This document shows, piece by piece, positions 18,024 through 25,962 of a stretch of DNA of 64,000 nucleotides. A program made the position numbers and the translations under genes. Source of the stretch: Sphingomonas taxi (lineage in GTDB: Bacteria > Pseudomonadota > Alphaproteobacteria > Sphingomonadales > Sphingomonadaceae); assembly GCA_003240625.1 (NCBI GenBank), contig QFMX01000008.1, positions 248,001-312,000 of the forward strand. Reading direction: 5' to 3'. The notes beneath the pieces were generated by a model that saw only the letters and a list, made by a program, of their open reading frames with translations, was not told the origin of the DNA and did not search any database. The stretch's first letter is position 1, and each line of letters begins with the position of its first letter.

Positions 18024-19090
18024 TATGCGTCCTTCATGATCTTTTTCAGGGCTTCGCCGATGCGGACCGGCCCCGGGAAATACGCCCATTCGAGGCTGTG
18101 CGGGTACGGCGTGTCGAACCCGGTCACGCGCTCGATCGGCGCCTCGAGATGGTAGAAACAGCGTTCCTGGACGATCGCCGACAGCTCCGCGCCGAACCCG
18201 CTGGTGCGGGTAGCCTCGTGGACGATCATGCAGCGGCCGGTCTTCTTCACGGACGCCTCGATCGTCTCGATATCGAGCGGCACGAGCGTGCGCAGGTCGA
18301 CGATCTCGGCGTCGATCCCGGCTTCGGCGACGACCGCGGTGCAGACATGGACCATCGTGCCGTAGGCGAGGATGGTGAGCGCCTGCCCCTCGCGAACGAT
18401 CTTCGCCTTGCCGAGCTCGATCTTGTAATAACCTGTTGGGACTTCGCCAGCCGGGTGCTTCGACCAGTTCTGCGACGGGCGATCCCAATAGCCGTCGAAC
18501 GGGCCGTTATAGATGCGCTTGGGCTCGAAGAAGAGCGTCGGATCATTGTCCTCGATCGCGGCGATCAGCAGGCCCTTGGCGTCGTAGGGCGTCGACGGGA
18601 TCACCGTCTTGATGCCCGACATATGGGTGAAAAGCCCCTCCGGCGACTGGCTGTGCGTCTGACCGCCGAAGATGCCGCCACCGAAGGGCGAGCGCACCGT
18701 GATCGGCGAGGTGAACTCGCCGGCCGAGCGATAGCGGAGACGCGCGGCTTCGGAGACGAGCTGGTCGAGCGCGGGGTAGATATAGTCCGCGAACTGGATC
18801 TCGGGGACGGGGCGCAGGCCGTACGCGCCCATCCCGACCGCGACGCCGATGATGCCGCATTCGGTAATCGGGGTGTCGAACACGCGCGTCTTGCCGTGCT
18901 TGGCCTGGAGGCCGGCGGTCGCGCGGAAGACGCCGCCGAAATAGCCGACATCCTCGCCCATGACGATGACGTCGGGGTCGCGCTCCATCATGATGTCCAT
19001 GGCGGAGTTGATCGCCTGGATCATGTTCATGCGGGTGGTGGGTTCTGCGCCCGCTGCTTCGGACTCGGGTGCCTCGATCATGTCGCTCAT
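18023..19090 (-). CDS. bkdA2: Branched-chain 2-oxoacid dehydrogenase E1 beta subunit
   Basis: With the alpha subunit this forms the thiamine-diphosphate-dependent decarboxylase of the complex. The 355 residues from ATG 19090 (MSDMIEAPES) contain the transketolase pyrimidine-binding region (VIVMGEDVGYFGGVFRAT, ECGIIGVAVGMGAYGLRPV) and the C-terminal transketolase domain (LTILAYGTMVHVC, IVDLRTLVPLD). The start overlaps the E1alpha stop by four bases (ATGA) and the stop overlaps the E2 start, so the three subunits are translationally coupled. A longer open frame upstream to 19630 is out of frame with E1alpha and is a shadow. Confidence 0.94.
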   Translation of the reverse strand: MSDMIEAPESEAAGAEPTTRMNMIQAINSAMDIMMERDPDVIVMGEDVGYFGGVFRATAGLQAKHGKTRVFDTPITECGIIGVAVGMGAYGLRPVPEIQFADYIYPALDQLVSEAARLRYRSAGEFTSPITVRSPFGGGIFGGQTHSQSPEGLFTHMSGIKTVIPSTPYDAKGLLIAAIEDNDPTLFFEPKRIYNGPFDGYWDRPSQNWSKHPAGEVPTGYYKIELGKAKIVREGQALTILAYGTMVHVCTAVVAEAGIDAEIVDLRTLVPLDIETIEASVKKTGRCMIVHEATRTSGFGAELSAIVQERCFYHLEAPIERVTGFDTPYPHSLEWAYFPGPVRIGEALKKIMKDA

Positions 19091-20376
19091 GCCTTGTGAT
19101 CCCATGGGCGGCCGCTCGCGGATTCCTCGTCGAGCATCTGCTGACGCTGCTCCTTCAAATGCCACGGCATTTCCTCGAACACGCCGTCGAACAGCGATTC
19201 GAGCGGCTGGTGGAGGCCGTGGCCTAGGATGCCGTTCTTCTCGGCCTCCTTCTGCGCGGCCTTTACCTGCTCGGCCAATTCCTTGTCCTGCGCTGCGTGA
19301 CGCTCGTCGTCCCATTCGCCGATCGCGATGAGGTGATCCTTGAGACGCTTGATCGGATCGCCGAGCGGCCAGGCGTTGGGCTCGCCTTCGCTGCGATACT
19401 GGCCGGGATCGTCCGAGGTCGAATGGCCTTCCGCGCGGTAGGTGAAGTGCTCGATCAGCGTCGGGCCCTGATTGGTGCGGGCGCGTTCGGCCGCCCACTC
19501 CGTTGCGGCGTACACCGCCAGCGCGTCGTTGCCGTCGACCCGCAAGCCAGCGATGCCGTAGCCGACCGCGCGCGCCGCGAACGTCGTCGCCTCGGCACCT
19601 GCGAACCCGGAGAAGCTGGAGATCGCCCACTGATTGTTGACGATGTTGAAGATTACAGGCGCGCGGTAAACCGTCGCGAATGTCAGGGCCGAGTGGAAGT
19701 CGCCCTCAGCGGTCGAGCCTTCGCCGCACCACGTCGCGGCGATCCGCGTGTCACCCTTGGCCGCCGACGCCATCGCCCAGCCTACCGCCTGCGGATATTG
19801 CGTCGTCAGGTTGCCCGAGATCGAGAAGAAGCCGGCTTCCTTGACCGAGTACATGATCGGCAGCTGCTTGCCGCCGAGCCGGTCTGCGGTGTTCGAATAG
19901 ATCTGGTTCATCATGTCGACGAGGCTCCAGCCCCGTGCGATCAGCAGGCCCTGCTGACGGTACGAGGGGAAGCACATGTCCTCGTAATCGAGCGCATAGG
20001 CCGCCGCGACCGCGACCGCCTCCTCGCCGAGCGCCTTCATGTAGAAGCTGGTCTTGCCCTGCCGCTGCGCGCGGAACATGCGCTCGTCGAACGCGCGGAG
20101 CAGCGCCATGCTGCGCAACATGCGACGCATCACGTCGGGCGAGAGCTTGGGATCCCAGGGCCCGACCGCGTTGCCGTCGTCGTCGAGCACGCGGACCAGC
20201 GTATAAGCGAGATCGATGAAGTCGGACGCCTTGTCCGCAGTGTCAGGGCGGCGCGCTTCGCCGGCGGGCGGCACGTCGACTTCGGCGAAGTCCACCGCGT
20301 CGCCGGGGCGGAACTTCGGCTCGGGGATATGCAGCGTGAGCGGCTGCAAATTGGCGCGCGGATGCTCGCTTGCCAT
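19087..20376 (-). CDS. bkdA1: Branched-chain 2-oxoacid dehydrogenase E1 alpha subunit
   Basis: This 429-residue subunit binds thiamine diphosphate through GEGSTAEGDFHSAL and the distal NNQWAIS, the usual GDG(x)nN pattern with Glu in the middle position. The N-terminal extension (residues 1-75) and the C-terminal tail fit 3-methyl-2-oxobutanoate dehydrogenase alpha rather than pyruvate dehydrogenase. PSYRQQGLLIARGWSL and the phosphorylation-loop-like YRAEGHSTSDDP segment are also conserved. It is first in the E1alpha-E1beta-E2 operon, which oxidises Val, Leu and Ile oxoacids to acyl-CoAs. Confidence 0.94.
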   Translation of the reverse strand: MASEHPRANLQPLTLHIPEPKFRPGDAVDFAEVDVPPAGEARRPDTADKASDFIDLAYTLVRVLDDDGNAVGPWDPKLSPDVMRRMLRSMALLRAFDERMFRAQRQGKTSFYMKALGEEAVAVAAAYALDYEDMCFPSYRQQGLLIARGWSLVDMMNQIYSNTADRLGGKQLPIMYSVKEAGFFSISGNLTTQYPQAVGWAMASAAKGDTRIAATWCGEGSTAEGDFHSALTFATVYRAPVIFNIVNNQWAISSFSGFAGAEATTFAARAVGYGIAGLRVDGNDALAVYAATEWAAERARTNQGPTLIEHFTYRAEGHSTSDDPGQYRSEGEPNAWPLGDPIKRLKDHLIAIGEWDDERHAAQDKELAEQVKAAQKEAEKNGILGHGLHQPLESLFDGVFEEMPWHLKEQRQQMLDEESASGRPWDHKA

Positions 20377-20533
20377 CGTGATTCCATCTCCATGAGGCCG
20401 CTGTGACCGCGGAACACTCTTACCGAAGCTTGTTATTAAATTTCAACGGCGATTGCGAGGGGATTTTCGAGCGGGCGGTGATCGGGTCTATTTTGCGGGT
20501 AAAGCGAGGCACTTACATCGATCCGTCCTCTTC

Positions 20534-20592
20534 CTTGTTTCCCCGCGAAGGCGGGGACCCAGTCTGGGCTCCCGCCTTCGCGGGAGAACAAG
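20534..20592. repeat. Family B palindromic repeat unit (B3)
   Basis: A 59-bp inverted repeat from CTTGTTTCCCCGCGAAGGCG to CGCCTTCGCGGGAGAACAAG in the gap between the fumarylacetoacetase-like gene and bkdA1. Confidence 0.82.
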
Positions 20593-20612
20593 TAGATCGA
20601 GGAAAGATCGAG

Positions 20613-21641
20613 TTATTCTACAGTCTGTTCGATCACGCCGAAGATCGGATGGCGCTTGTCGTCCTCGGCCCAAATGCGGACGGTATCGCCCTTTTTGAGG
20701 AACGGCGTGACGGGCTTGCCGCCGGTGATCGTTTCGATCGTCCGGACTTCGGCGAGGCAGGAATAGCCGACGCCGCCCTCTGCGATCGACTTGCCGGGGC
20801 CGCCGTCGGGACCGCGGTTCGAGACGGTGCCCGAGCCGACAATCGTGCCCGCGCCTAGCTTGCGGGTCTTGGCGGCGTGCGCGACCAGCGTGCCGAAATC
20901 GAACGTCATGTCCTCGCCAGCTTCGGCGCGACCGAGCGGCTGGCCGTTGAGATCGACCATCAGTTTCCGGTGAAGCTTGCCGTCTTTCCACCAGTCGCCG
21001 AGCGTATCGGGGGTCACGAACACGGGGGAAAACGCGCTGGCCGGCTTCGACTGGAAGAAGCCGAAGCCCTTGCCGAGTTCGCCGGGGATCAGGTTGCGCA
21101 GGGAAACGTCGTTGGTCAGCCCGACCAGCAGGATCGCGGCCAGCGCCTCGTCGCGGGTCGCGCCCATCGGCACGTCGCCGGTGACGACGACCACCTCGCC
21201 CTCCATGTCGCAGCCCCAGGCTTCGTCACCGAGCGGGATCGGATCGCGCGGCCCGAGGAAGCCATCCGATCCGCCCTGGTACATCAGTGGATCGTGCCAG
21301 AAGCTGTCGGGCATTTCCGCCGCGCGTGCCTGACGCACGAGCGCAACATGGTTCACGTACGCTGATCCGTCGGCCCATTGATACGCACGCGGCAACGGCG
21401 ACTCGGCATCGTGCTCGTGAAAGCGCCGCATCGGGATCATCTCGTGCTCGAGATCGGTCGACAGATTTTTCAGGTCGAGCGACACCCGGTCCCAGTCGTC
21501 GAGCGCGGCCTGCAACGTCGGTGCGATGTGGCTTGCATCGGCGTACCAAGCGAGATCGTTAGATACGACGACGAGCTTGCCGTCTCGTCCGCGCTCTCGC
21601 CCTTTGATGGCATCGGGATGCTTCAGGCTGGCCAGTTTCAT
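20613..21641 (-). CDS. Fumarylacetoacetate hydrolase family protein
   Basis: The 342-residue protein has the FAH fold features: a metal-binding acidic cluster (DMEGEVVVVTGDVP), VGLTNDVSLRNLIPGELGKGFGFFQSKP, and SGTVSNRGPDGGPGKSIAEGG. The family includes fumarylacetoacetase (Tyr degradation) and several acylpyruvate or 2-keto-diacid hydrolases, and long members like this one are often annotated as fumarylacetoacetases. No homogentisate dioxygenase gene is nearby, so the substrate stays open. It stands upstream of the BCKDH operon on the same strand, with about 240 bp including a repeat between them. Confidence 0.88.
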   Translation of the reverse strand: MKLASLKHPDAIKGRERGRDGKLVVVSNDLAWYADASHIAPTLQAALDDWDRVSLDLKNLSTDLEHEMIPMRRFHEHDAESPLPRAYQWADGSAYVNHVALVRQARAAEMPDSFWHDPLMYQGGSDGFLGPRDPIPLGDEAWGCDMEGEVVVVTGDVPMGATRDEALAAILLVGLTNDVSLRNLIPGELGKGFGFFQSKPASAFSPVFVTPDTLGDWWKDGKLHRKLMVDLNGQPLGRAEAGEDMTFDFGTLVAHAAKTRKLGAGTIVGSGTVSNRGPDGGPGKSIAEGGVGYSCLAEVRTIETITGGKPVTPFLKKGDTVRIWAEDDKRHPIFGVIEQTVE

Positions 21642-21791
21642 GGGGCGGATCCTCTATTGTTTGCCCGCATCCTACGCTCGCGACGCAGTTCAAGTCGAGC
21701 ATGCAGCGTGCAGAGAAACTGATTTTGGTAAGAGCGGAGCGATTGCAGCCCTGTTATCGTCGGGCTTGCGTAACGGTTGAGGAAGTCGAGC

Positions 21792-22058
21792 ATGCCCAGA
21801 TACTTCTTCGACATCGACAACCATAAACACGTTAATGACGACGACGGCACCGATCTGGCGGATGACGAGGAAGCGCGGGTCCAGGCGGTCATCTTCGCGG
21901 GCGATTATCTCAGCGACCATCCGGCCATCGCACGCCACGGCGCGCGCTTCCGCGTCGCGGTGCGAAACGACCAGGGGAGCGTGCTGCTGGCGGTTGCCGT
22001 CATGATCGAAGAGCCGGGCGACGAGCCAGGCGACACGCCCGGATCGTCGCATTTCTGA
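21792..22058 (+). CDS. DUF6894 family small protein
   Basis: The 88-residue protein starts MPRYFFDIDNHKHVNDDDGT, the typical opening of DUF6894 (PRYFFD...DxDGxxL). It continues with an Ala-rich helix and a strand (RFRVAVRNDQGSVLLAVAV). The ATG at 21792 is preceded by GAGGAAG at good spacing, so the in-frame ATG at 21777 is not used. The function of this alphaproteobacterial family is unknown. Confidence 0.85.
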   Translation: MPRYFFDIDNHKHVNDDDGTDLADDEEARVQAVIFAGDYLSDHPAIARHGARFRVAVRNDQGSVLLAVAVMIEEPGDEPGDTPGSSHF

Positions 22059-22242
22059 ACCGGCATGGCCAAGCATCGTCAGGCGGCGAGGACGCCGGAA
22101 CGGTCCCGTTGTAATATAACATGGGTTTTGTCAGTCTGCTCAATCCTGGGATAAGGTGCGTTCCGCGCCGACGCGCTATCCAAGAGAGGGTGACAGCGAG
22201 AACCGAGTGCTCCTGCACTGGATGCGGAGAGTGCACGTGGAT

Positions 22243-22971
22243 ATGTCCACCGTGACTGAACAGGTTATACGTAAGTTCGAGTCGCGGATGGCGATGAGTG
22301 CGGACGACCGCGCCCAGATCGCAGCGTTGCCATTCAAAGTGCGGACGATCGATGCGTCGACCTATATGCTCCGCGAAGGCCAGCGCCCGACGCGGTGTGC
22401 GTTCATCCTCGAGGGGCTCGCCTATCGGCAGAAGCTGACGCCCAATGGCGAGCGCGAGATCGTATCGATCCTAATGCCCGGCGAATTCGTCGACCTGCAG
22501 AACCTGTTCCTCGACGAATCCGATCACGACATTCAGGCGCTGACCCGGCTGACGCTGGCCGAGGTGCCGATCGTGGCGCTGCGCCAGTTCATCGAGGCGT
22601 GCCCGACCGCGGGCCAGGCCCTGTGGATCGACGCGCTGGTCGAGGCCTCGATCCACCGCGAATGGCTGCTCAATGTCGGCCGGCGCAACGCGCGTAGCCG
22701 GATGGCGCATCTGCTCTGCGAATTCTCGGTGCGATTCAAGAAATCGACGCTCGGCGATGCGATGGCGTACGAGTTGCCGATGACGCAGGAGCAGCTTGGC
22801 GACGCGCTCGGGCTGACGCCGGTGCACGTCAACCGGGTGCTGAAATCGCTCGAAACCGACGGACTGATCGCGCGCAAGAAGCGGCAGGTGAGCGTGACCG
22901 ACTGGTCTCGACTGCGTGACGCCGCGGAGTTCAACGAGCGGTATCTGCACCTCGGCCAGATCCGGACCTGA
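22243..22971 (+). CDS. Crp/Fnr family transcriptional regulator
   Basis: About 242 residues from ATG 22243 (MSTVTEQV). The N-terminal part is a cyclic-nucleotide-binding-like beta-roll (YMLREGQRPTRCAFILEGLAYRQ, VSILMPGEFVDLQNL). The C-terminal part is a winged helix with a Crp-type recognition region (ELPMTQEQLGDALGLTPVHVNRVLKSLETDGLI). No FNR-type N-terminal cysteine cluster is visible, so oxygen sensing through an Fe-S cluster is unlikely. An alternative GTG at 22237 sits closer to a GGAGAG motif and would add two residues. No target operon can be named from the context. Confidence 0.88.
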   Translation: MSTVTEQVIRKFESRMAMSADDRAQIAALPFKVRTIDASTYMLREGQRPTRCAFILEGLAYRQKLTPNGEREIVSILMPGEFVDLQNLFLDESDHDIQALTRLTLAEVPIVALRQFIEACPTAGQALWIDALVEASIHREWLLNVGRRNARSRMAHLLCEFSVRFKKSTLGDAMAYELPMTQEQLGDALGLTPVHVNRVLKSLETDGLIARKKRQVSVTDWSRLRDAAEFNERYLHLGQIRT

Positions 22972-23196
22972 GTTCGCTACGGGTGCCGAAACGGGTCGAA
23001 GGTTGACTTTTCGACCATGATGCGCCAGATGGCCGTCATCGAGGCGTAATGCAGCGTGATTGGACCTTTACGGTCTTAGCTCCGCCTCGGTCGTTTCCAA
23101 CGGGCTTCCCTTTTCACGCGGGGTGTCAAAACACCACCGCCCCTCGCGCGTCCTTGTGTGGATTCGCGAGCCCGGCATCTATTTGAGAGACTATTC

Positions 23197-24627
23197 ATGT
23201 CATTTGCAAACCTCGGCCTTGCCGAGCCGCTCGTCCGTGCGCTCGAAGCCAAGGGCTATACCGAGCCGACGCCGATCCAGGCACAGTCGATCCCGATCCT
23301 GCTCGAAGGCGGCGATCTGCTCGGCATCGCGCAGACCGGCACCGGCAAAACCGCCGCGTTCGTGCTGCCGTCGATCCAGCGGCTGACCGAAAACCAGAAG
23401 CGCGTCCTGCCGACGCATTGCCGCATGCTGGTGCTCGCGCCGACGCGCGAGCTCGCCAGCCAGATCGCCGACAGCGCGCGCGCCTACGGCCAGTTCAGCA
23501 AGATGTCGGTGACGACCGTGTTCGGCGGCACCAGCATCAACAAGAACCGCCAGGACATGAGCCGCGGCGTCGACATCCTCGTCGCCACGCCGGGCCGCCT
23601 GATCGACCTGATCGAGCAGGGCTTCGTGAACCTGTCGATGATCGAGATCCTCGTGCTCGACGAAGCCGACCAGATGATGGATCTCGGCTTCATCCATGCG
23701 CTGAAGAAGATCGTCCGCATGCTGCCGAAGAAGCGCCAGACGCTGTTCTTCTCGGCGACGATGCCGGTCGCGATCCGTGAGCTCGCCTCGCAGTTTCTGC
23801 TCGACCCGAAGACCGTGTCGGTGAAGCCCGCTGCGACGACCGCCGAGCGCGTCGACCAGTATGTCACCTTCTGCAACCAGTCGGAGAAGCAGGCGCTGCT
23901 GACGATCACGCTGGCCGATCCGGCGATCGACCGTGCGCTCGTGTTCACGCGCACCAAGCATGGCGCCGACCGCGTCGTGAAGCTGCTCGCGGGCAACGGC
24001 ATCGCGTCGAACGCGATCCACGGCAACAAGAGCCAGGGCCAGCGTGAGCGGGCGCTGGGCGAGTTCAAGCAGGGCAAGGTCAAGGTCCTGATCGCGACCG
24101 ACATCGCCGCACGCGGCATCGACGTCTCGGGCGTCAGCCACGTCATCAACTTCGAGCTGCCGAACGTCGCCGAGCAGTATGTCCACCGCATCGGCCGTAC
24201 TGCACGAGCTGGCGCGAGCGGCATCGCCGTCGCGTTCTGCGCCGATGACGAGAAGGCGTACCTGCGCGACATCGAGCGGATCACCCGCCAGAAGGTCCAG
24301 GTCCGGTCGCTGCCGGACGATTTCGTCAACCTGTCGAACCAGATCAAGCAGACGCGCGTCAAGACGATGGGTGCCGATCCTGAAGTCCGGATCGATCGTC
24401 CGCGCGATCCGGCACGTCCGCGCGCTACGCATTCGCCGAGAGCGACCGGGTCGACCGGTCGCAACTATGCGGGTGCCAGCCGTGGTGGCCAGGGTGGCGG
24501 TCAAGGTGGCGGCGGCGGTCGTCCGCAGGGCGGTGGTCGTCCCGGCGGTCAGGGCGGCGGGCGTCCTGCTGGCAGCGGTGGCGGTCGTGGTCCTGCGCGT
24601 GGCGCGGGTTCGGGCCCGGCACGCTAA
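23197..24627 (+). CDS. DEAD-box ATP-dependent RNA helicase (RhlE-like)
   Basis: 476 residues from ATG 23197 (MSFANLGLAEPL). All core motifs are visible in order: Q motif (PTPIQAQSIP), motif I (AQTGTGKT), Ia (PTRELASQ), Ib (TPGRLIDL), DEAD in VLDEADQMMDLGF, SAT, then ATDIAARGIDV and HRIGRTARAG in the second RecA domain. The last 70 residues are a low-complexity Gly/Arg-rich tail with several GGQGGG and GGR units, typical of RhlE proteins and suited to RNA binding. A 225-bp leader with a small hairpin (GGTGT-caaa-ACACC at 23122-23135) precedes it, which may be a regulatory 5' region. Confidence 0.93.
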   Translation: MSFANLGLAEPLVRALEAKGYTEPTPIQAQSIPILLEGGDLLGIAQTGTGKTAAFVLPSIQRLTENQKRVLPTHCRMLVLAPTRELASQIADSARAYGQFSKMSVTTVFGGTSINKNRQDMSRGVDILVATPGRLIDLIEQGFVNLSMIEILVLDEADQMMDLGFIHALKKIVRMLPKKRQTLFFSATMPVAIRELASQFLLDPKTVSVKPAATTAERVDQYVTFCNQSEKQALLTITLADPAIDRALVFTRTKHGADRVVKLLAGNGIASNAIHGNKSQGQRERALGEFKQGKVKVLIATDIAARGIDVSGVSHVINFELPNVAEQYVHRIGRTARAGASGIAVAFCADDEKAYLRDIERITRQKVQVRSLPDDFVNLSNQIKQTRVKTMGADPEVRIDRPRDPARPRATHSPRATGSTGRNYAGASRGGQGGGQGGGGGRPQGGGRPGGQGGGRPAGSGGGRGPARGAGSGPAR

Positions 24628-24687
24628 AAAGGAGCATTCGTTCGCCTCGCGGGTTTGGTATAGACCAGTCCCGCGAGGAGAATGCTC

Positions 24688-24954
24688 ATGGACGTTTCCA
24701 CGACCCCGGTTGCCGAGCGCGTCGCGCGCGTGCTGGCGGGACAGCGGATCAGTTGCAACGCTGGTGGCGATGCCGAGTCGGCGTCGCGTCTGATCGACGA
24801 TGCATGGCCGGACTATCTACCTGACGCGCTGGCGGTGCTGAAGACGTTGCGCGAGCCTGACAAGGCGATGGCCGCGGCCGGTGACCTTGCGGTGTGGGAG
24901 GCGATGATCCTGGCTGGGATCAAGGGCGCCAAGCCGGTGACGGTGGTTCTCTAA
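24688..24954 (+). CDS. Small hypothetical protein
   Basis: An 88-residue acidic protein (MDVSTTPVAERVARVLAGQR...). An AGGAG at 24676-24680 fits the ATG at 24688 better than the one at 24682. No domain is recognised. It is Ala-rich, helical in character and has no signal peptide. It follows the RNA helicase by 60 bp on the same strand and could be co-transcribed with it. A family B repeat begins 5 bp after the stop. Confidence 0.7.
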   Translation: MDVSTTPVAERVARVLAGQRISCNAGGDAESASRLIDDAWPDYLPDALAVLKTLREPDKAMAAAGDLAVWEAMILAGIKGAKPVTVVL

Positions 24955-24958
24955 AAAG

Positions 24959-25017
24959 CTTGTTTCCCCGCGAAGGCTGGGACCCAGTCTGGGCACCCGC
25001 CTTCGCGGGTGAACAAG
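24959..25017. repeat. Family B palindromic repeat unit (B4)
   Basis: A 59-bp inverted repeat (CTTGTTTCCCCGCGAAGGCT to CCGCCTTCGCGGGTGAACAAG, slightly decayed) just after the small protein gene. Confidence 0.8.
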
Positions 25018-25053
25018 CCTGGCGTACGCACACTTAGCGCCCTCCGCTCCCTA

Positions 25054-25155
25054 CCACCCCGGCGAAGGCCGGGGCCCAATTGGTGGGGTCGGCGTAATCG
25101 GGCGTGAGTTCATCAGCAGCGTTTCCCAATTGGGCCCCGGCCTTCGCCGGGGTGG
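25054..25155. repeat. Family A palindromic repeat unit (A2)
   Basis: Inverted arms CCACCCCGGCGAAGGCCGGG and CCCGGCCTTCGCCGGGGTGG, about 100 bp overall, 36 bp from unit B4. Together the two fill the gap between convergent genes. Confidence 0.82.
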
Positions 25156-25183
25156 AGTTTTGGGTTTGTGGTGAGGGCTAAAA

Positions 25184-25849
25184 TTAGCTGATCGCTGTCA
25201 GCCATTCCGCCTCACCTGCACGCTCCGTACGCAATGCATTAGCGGGCGCGGCTTTGTCCTCATAACCTATCGCCATGCCGCAGAAGAGCATGCGGTCTTG
25301 TGGGATGTTGAGGAACCTCCCGATCGTTTCGGGATACAGCGCCCAGCATTCCTGCGGGCAGGTGGCGAGCCCGGCGTCCACCGCGAGCAGCATCAAATTC
25401 TGCAGGTACATGCCGAGGTCCGACCATTGCGGCGGGCCCATGCGCTTATCGACTGTGCAGAAATAGGCGGCGGGGGCGCCGAAGAATGCGAAGTTTCGAG
25501 CGAACCATTTCTGTCGCGCGCGCTTGTCGTCGCGGGGGATGCCGAGGTGAGCGTACATCGCTTCGCCGACTGCATAGCGGCGGCCTGTGTAGGGGGCGGT
25601 CAGGTCTTTCGGGTAGATGTCGTAGGCTGGGGTTTCGGTGGCGCCGGTTGCGATCTTTTCGGCCATTATTGCCTTGAGGCGGGCCAGCGGTTCGCCTTGG
25701 ACTATGGCAATGTGCCAAGGCTGGAGGTTGCCGCCGGTTGCGGCTCGGGATGCCTTCTTAGCTAGGTCGTGAAGCAGGATCGGGTCGACGGGGGTGTCGA
25801 GGAAGCCTCGGACGGAGCGGCGAGCGGCTATGGCTTCGGTCACGTCCAT
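25184..25849 (-). CDS. Nitroreductase family protein
   Basis: A 221-residue FMN-dependent oxidoreductase. The FMN-binding opening AIAARRSVRGFLDTPV and GGNLQPWHIAIVQG are diagnostic. WSDLGMYLQNLMLLAVDAGLATCPQ and the late CGMAIGYEDKAAPAN complete the fold. Family members reduce nitroaromatics, quinones or flavins with NAD(P)H, and the real substrate is unknown. It is transcribed toward the helicase region. A palindromic repeat lies just upstream of its start. Confidence 0.92.
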   Translation of the reverse strand: MDVTEAIAARRSVRGFLDTPVDPILLHDLAKKASRAATGGNLQPWHIAIVQGEPLARLKAIMAEKIATGATETPAYDIYPKDLTAPYTGRRYAVGEAMYAHLGIPRDDKRARQKWFARNFAFFGAPAAYFCTVDKRMGPPQWSDLGMYLQNLMLLAVDAGLATCPQECWALYPETIGRFLNIPQDRMLFCGMAIGYEDKAAPANALRTERAGEAEWLTAIS

Positions 25850-25868
25850 GTGTTTCTCCGCATTTTTC

Positions 25869-25948
25869 GGTTTTCCTGCGAACGCAGGAACCCAGGGTAC
25901 AGCACGCAGCGCCTGTGATCCTGGATTCCTGCGTTCGCAGGAAAACGG
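25869..25948. repeat. Variant family B palindromic repeat (B6)
   Basis: Arms GTTTTCCTGCGAACGCAGGA and TCCTGCGTTCGCAGGAAAAC are inverted around CCCAGG...CCTGG. The layout equals family B but the arm sequence differs. It lies between hslU and the nitroreductase gene. Confidence 0.75.
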
Positions 25949-25962
25949 TTGGGCTTGAGCCT

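Noticed and set aside
19091..19630. N-terminal extension of E1beta overlapping E1alpha
   Set aside because: It is out of frame with a well-supported gene. The ATGA overlap at 19087-19090 gives the normal start.
22108..22148. Possible FNR box (TTGTCAGTCTGCTCAA) upstream of the Crp/Fnr regulator
   Set aside because: The half-sites are 16 bp long overall and do not match TTGAT-N4-ATCAA, and the regulator lacks an Fe-S cysteine cluster.
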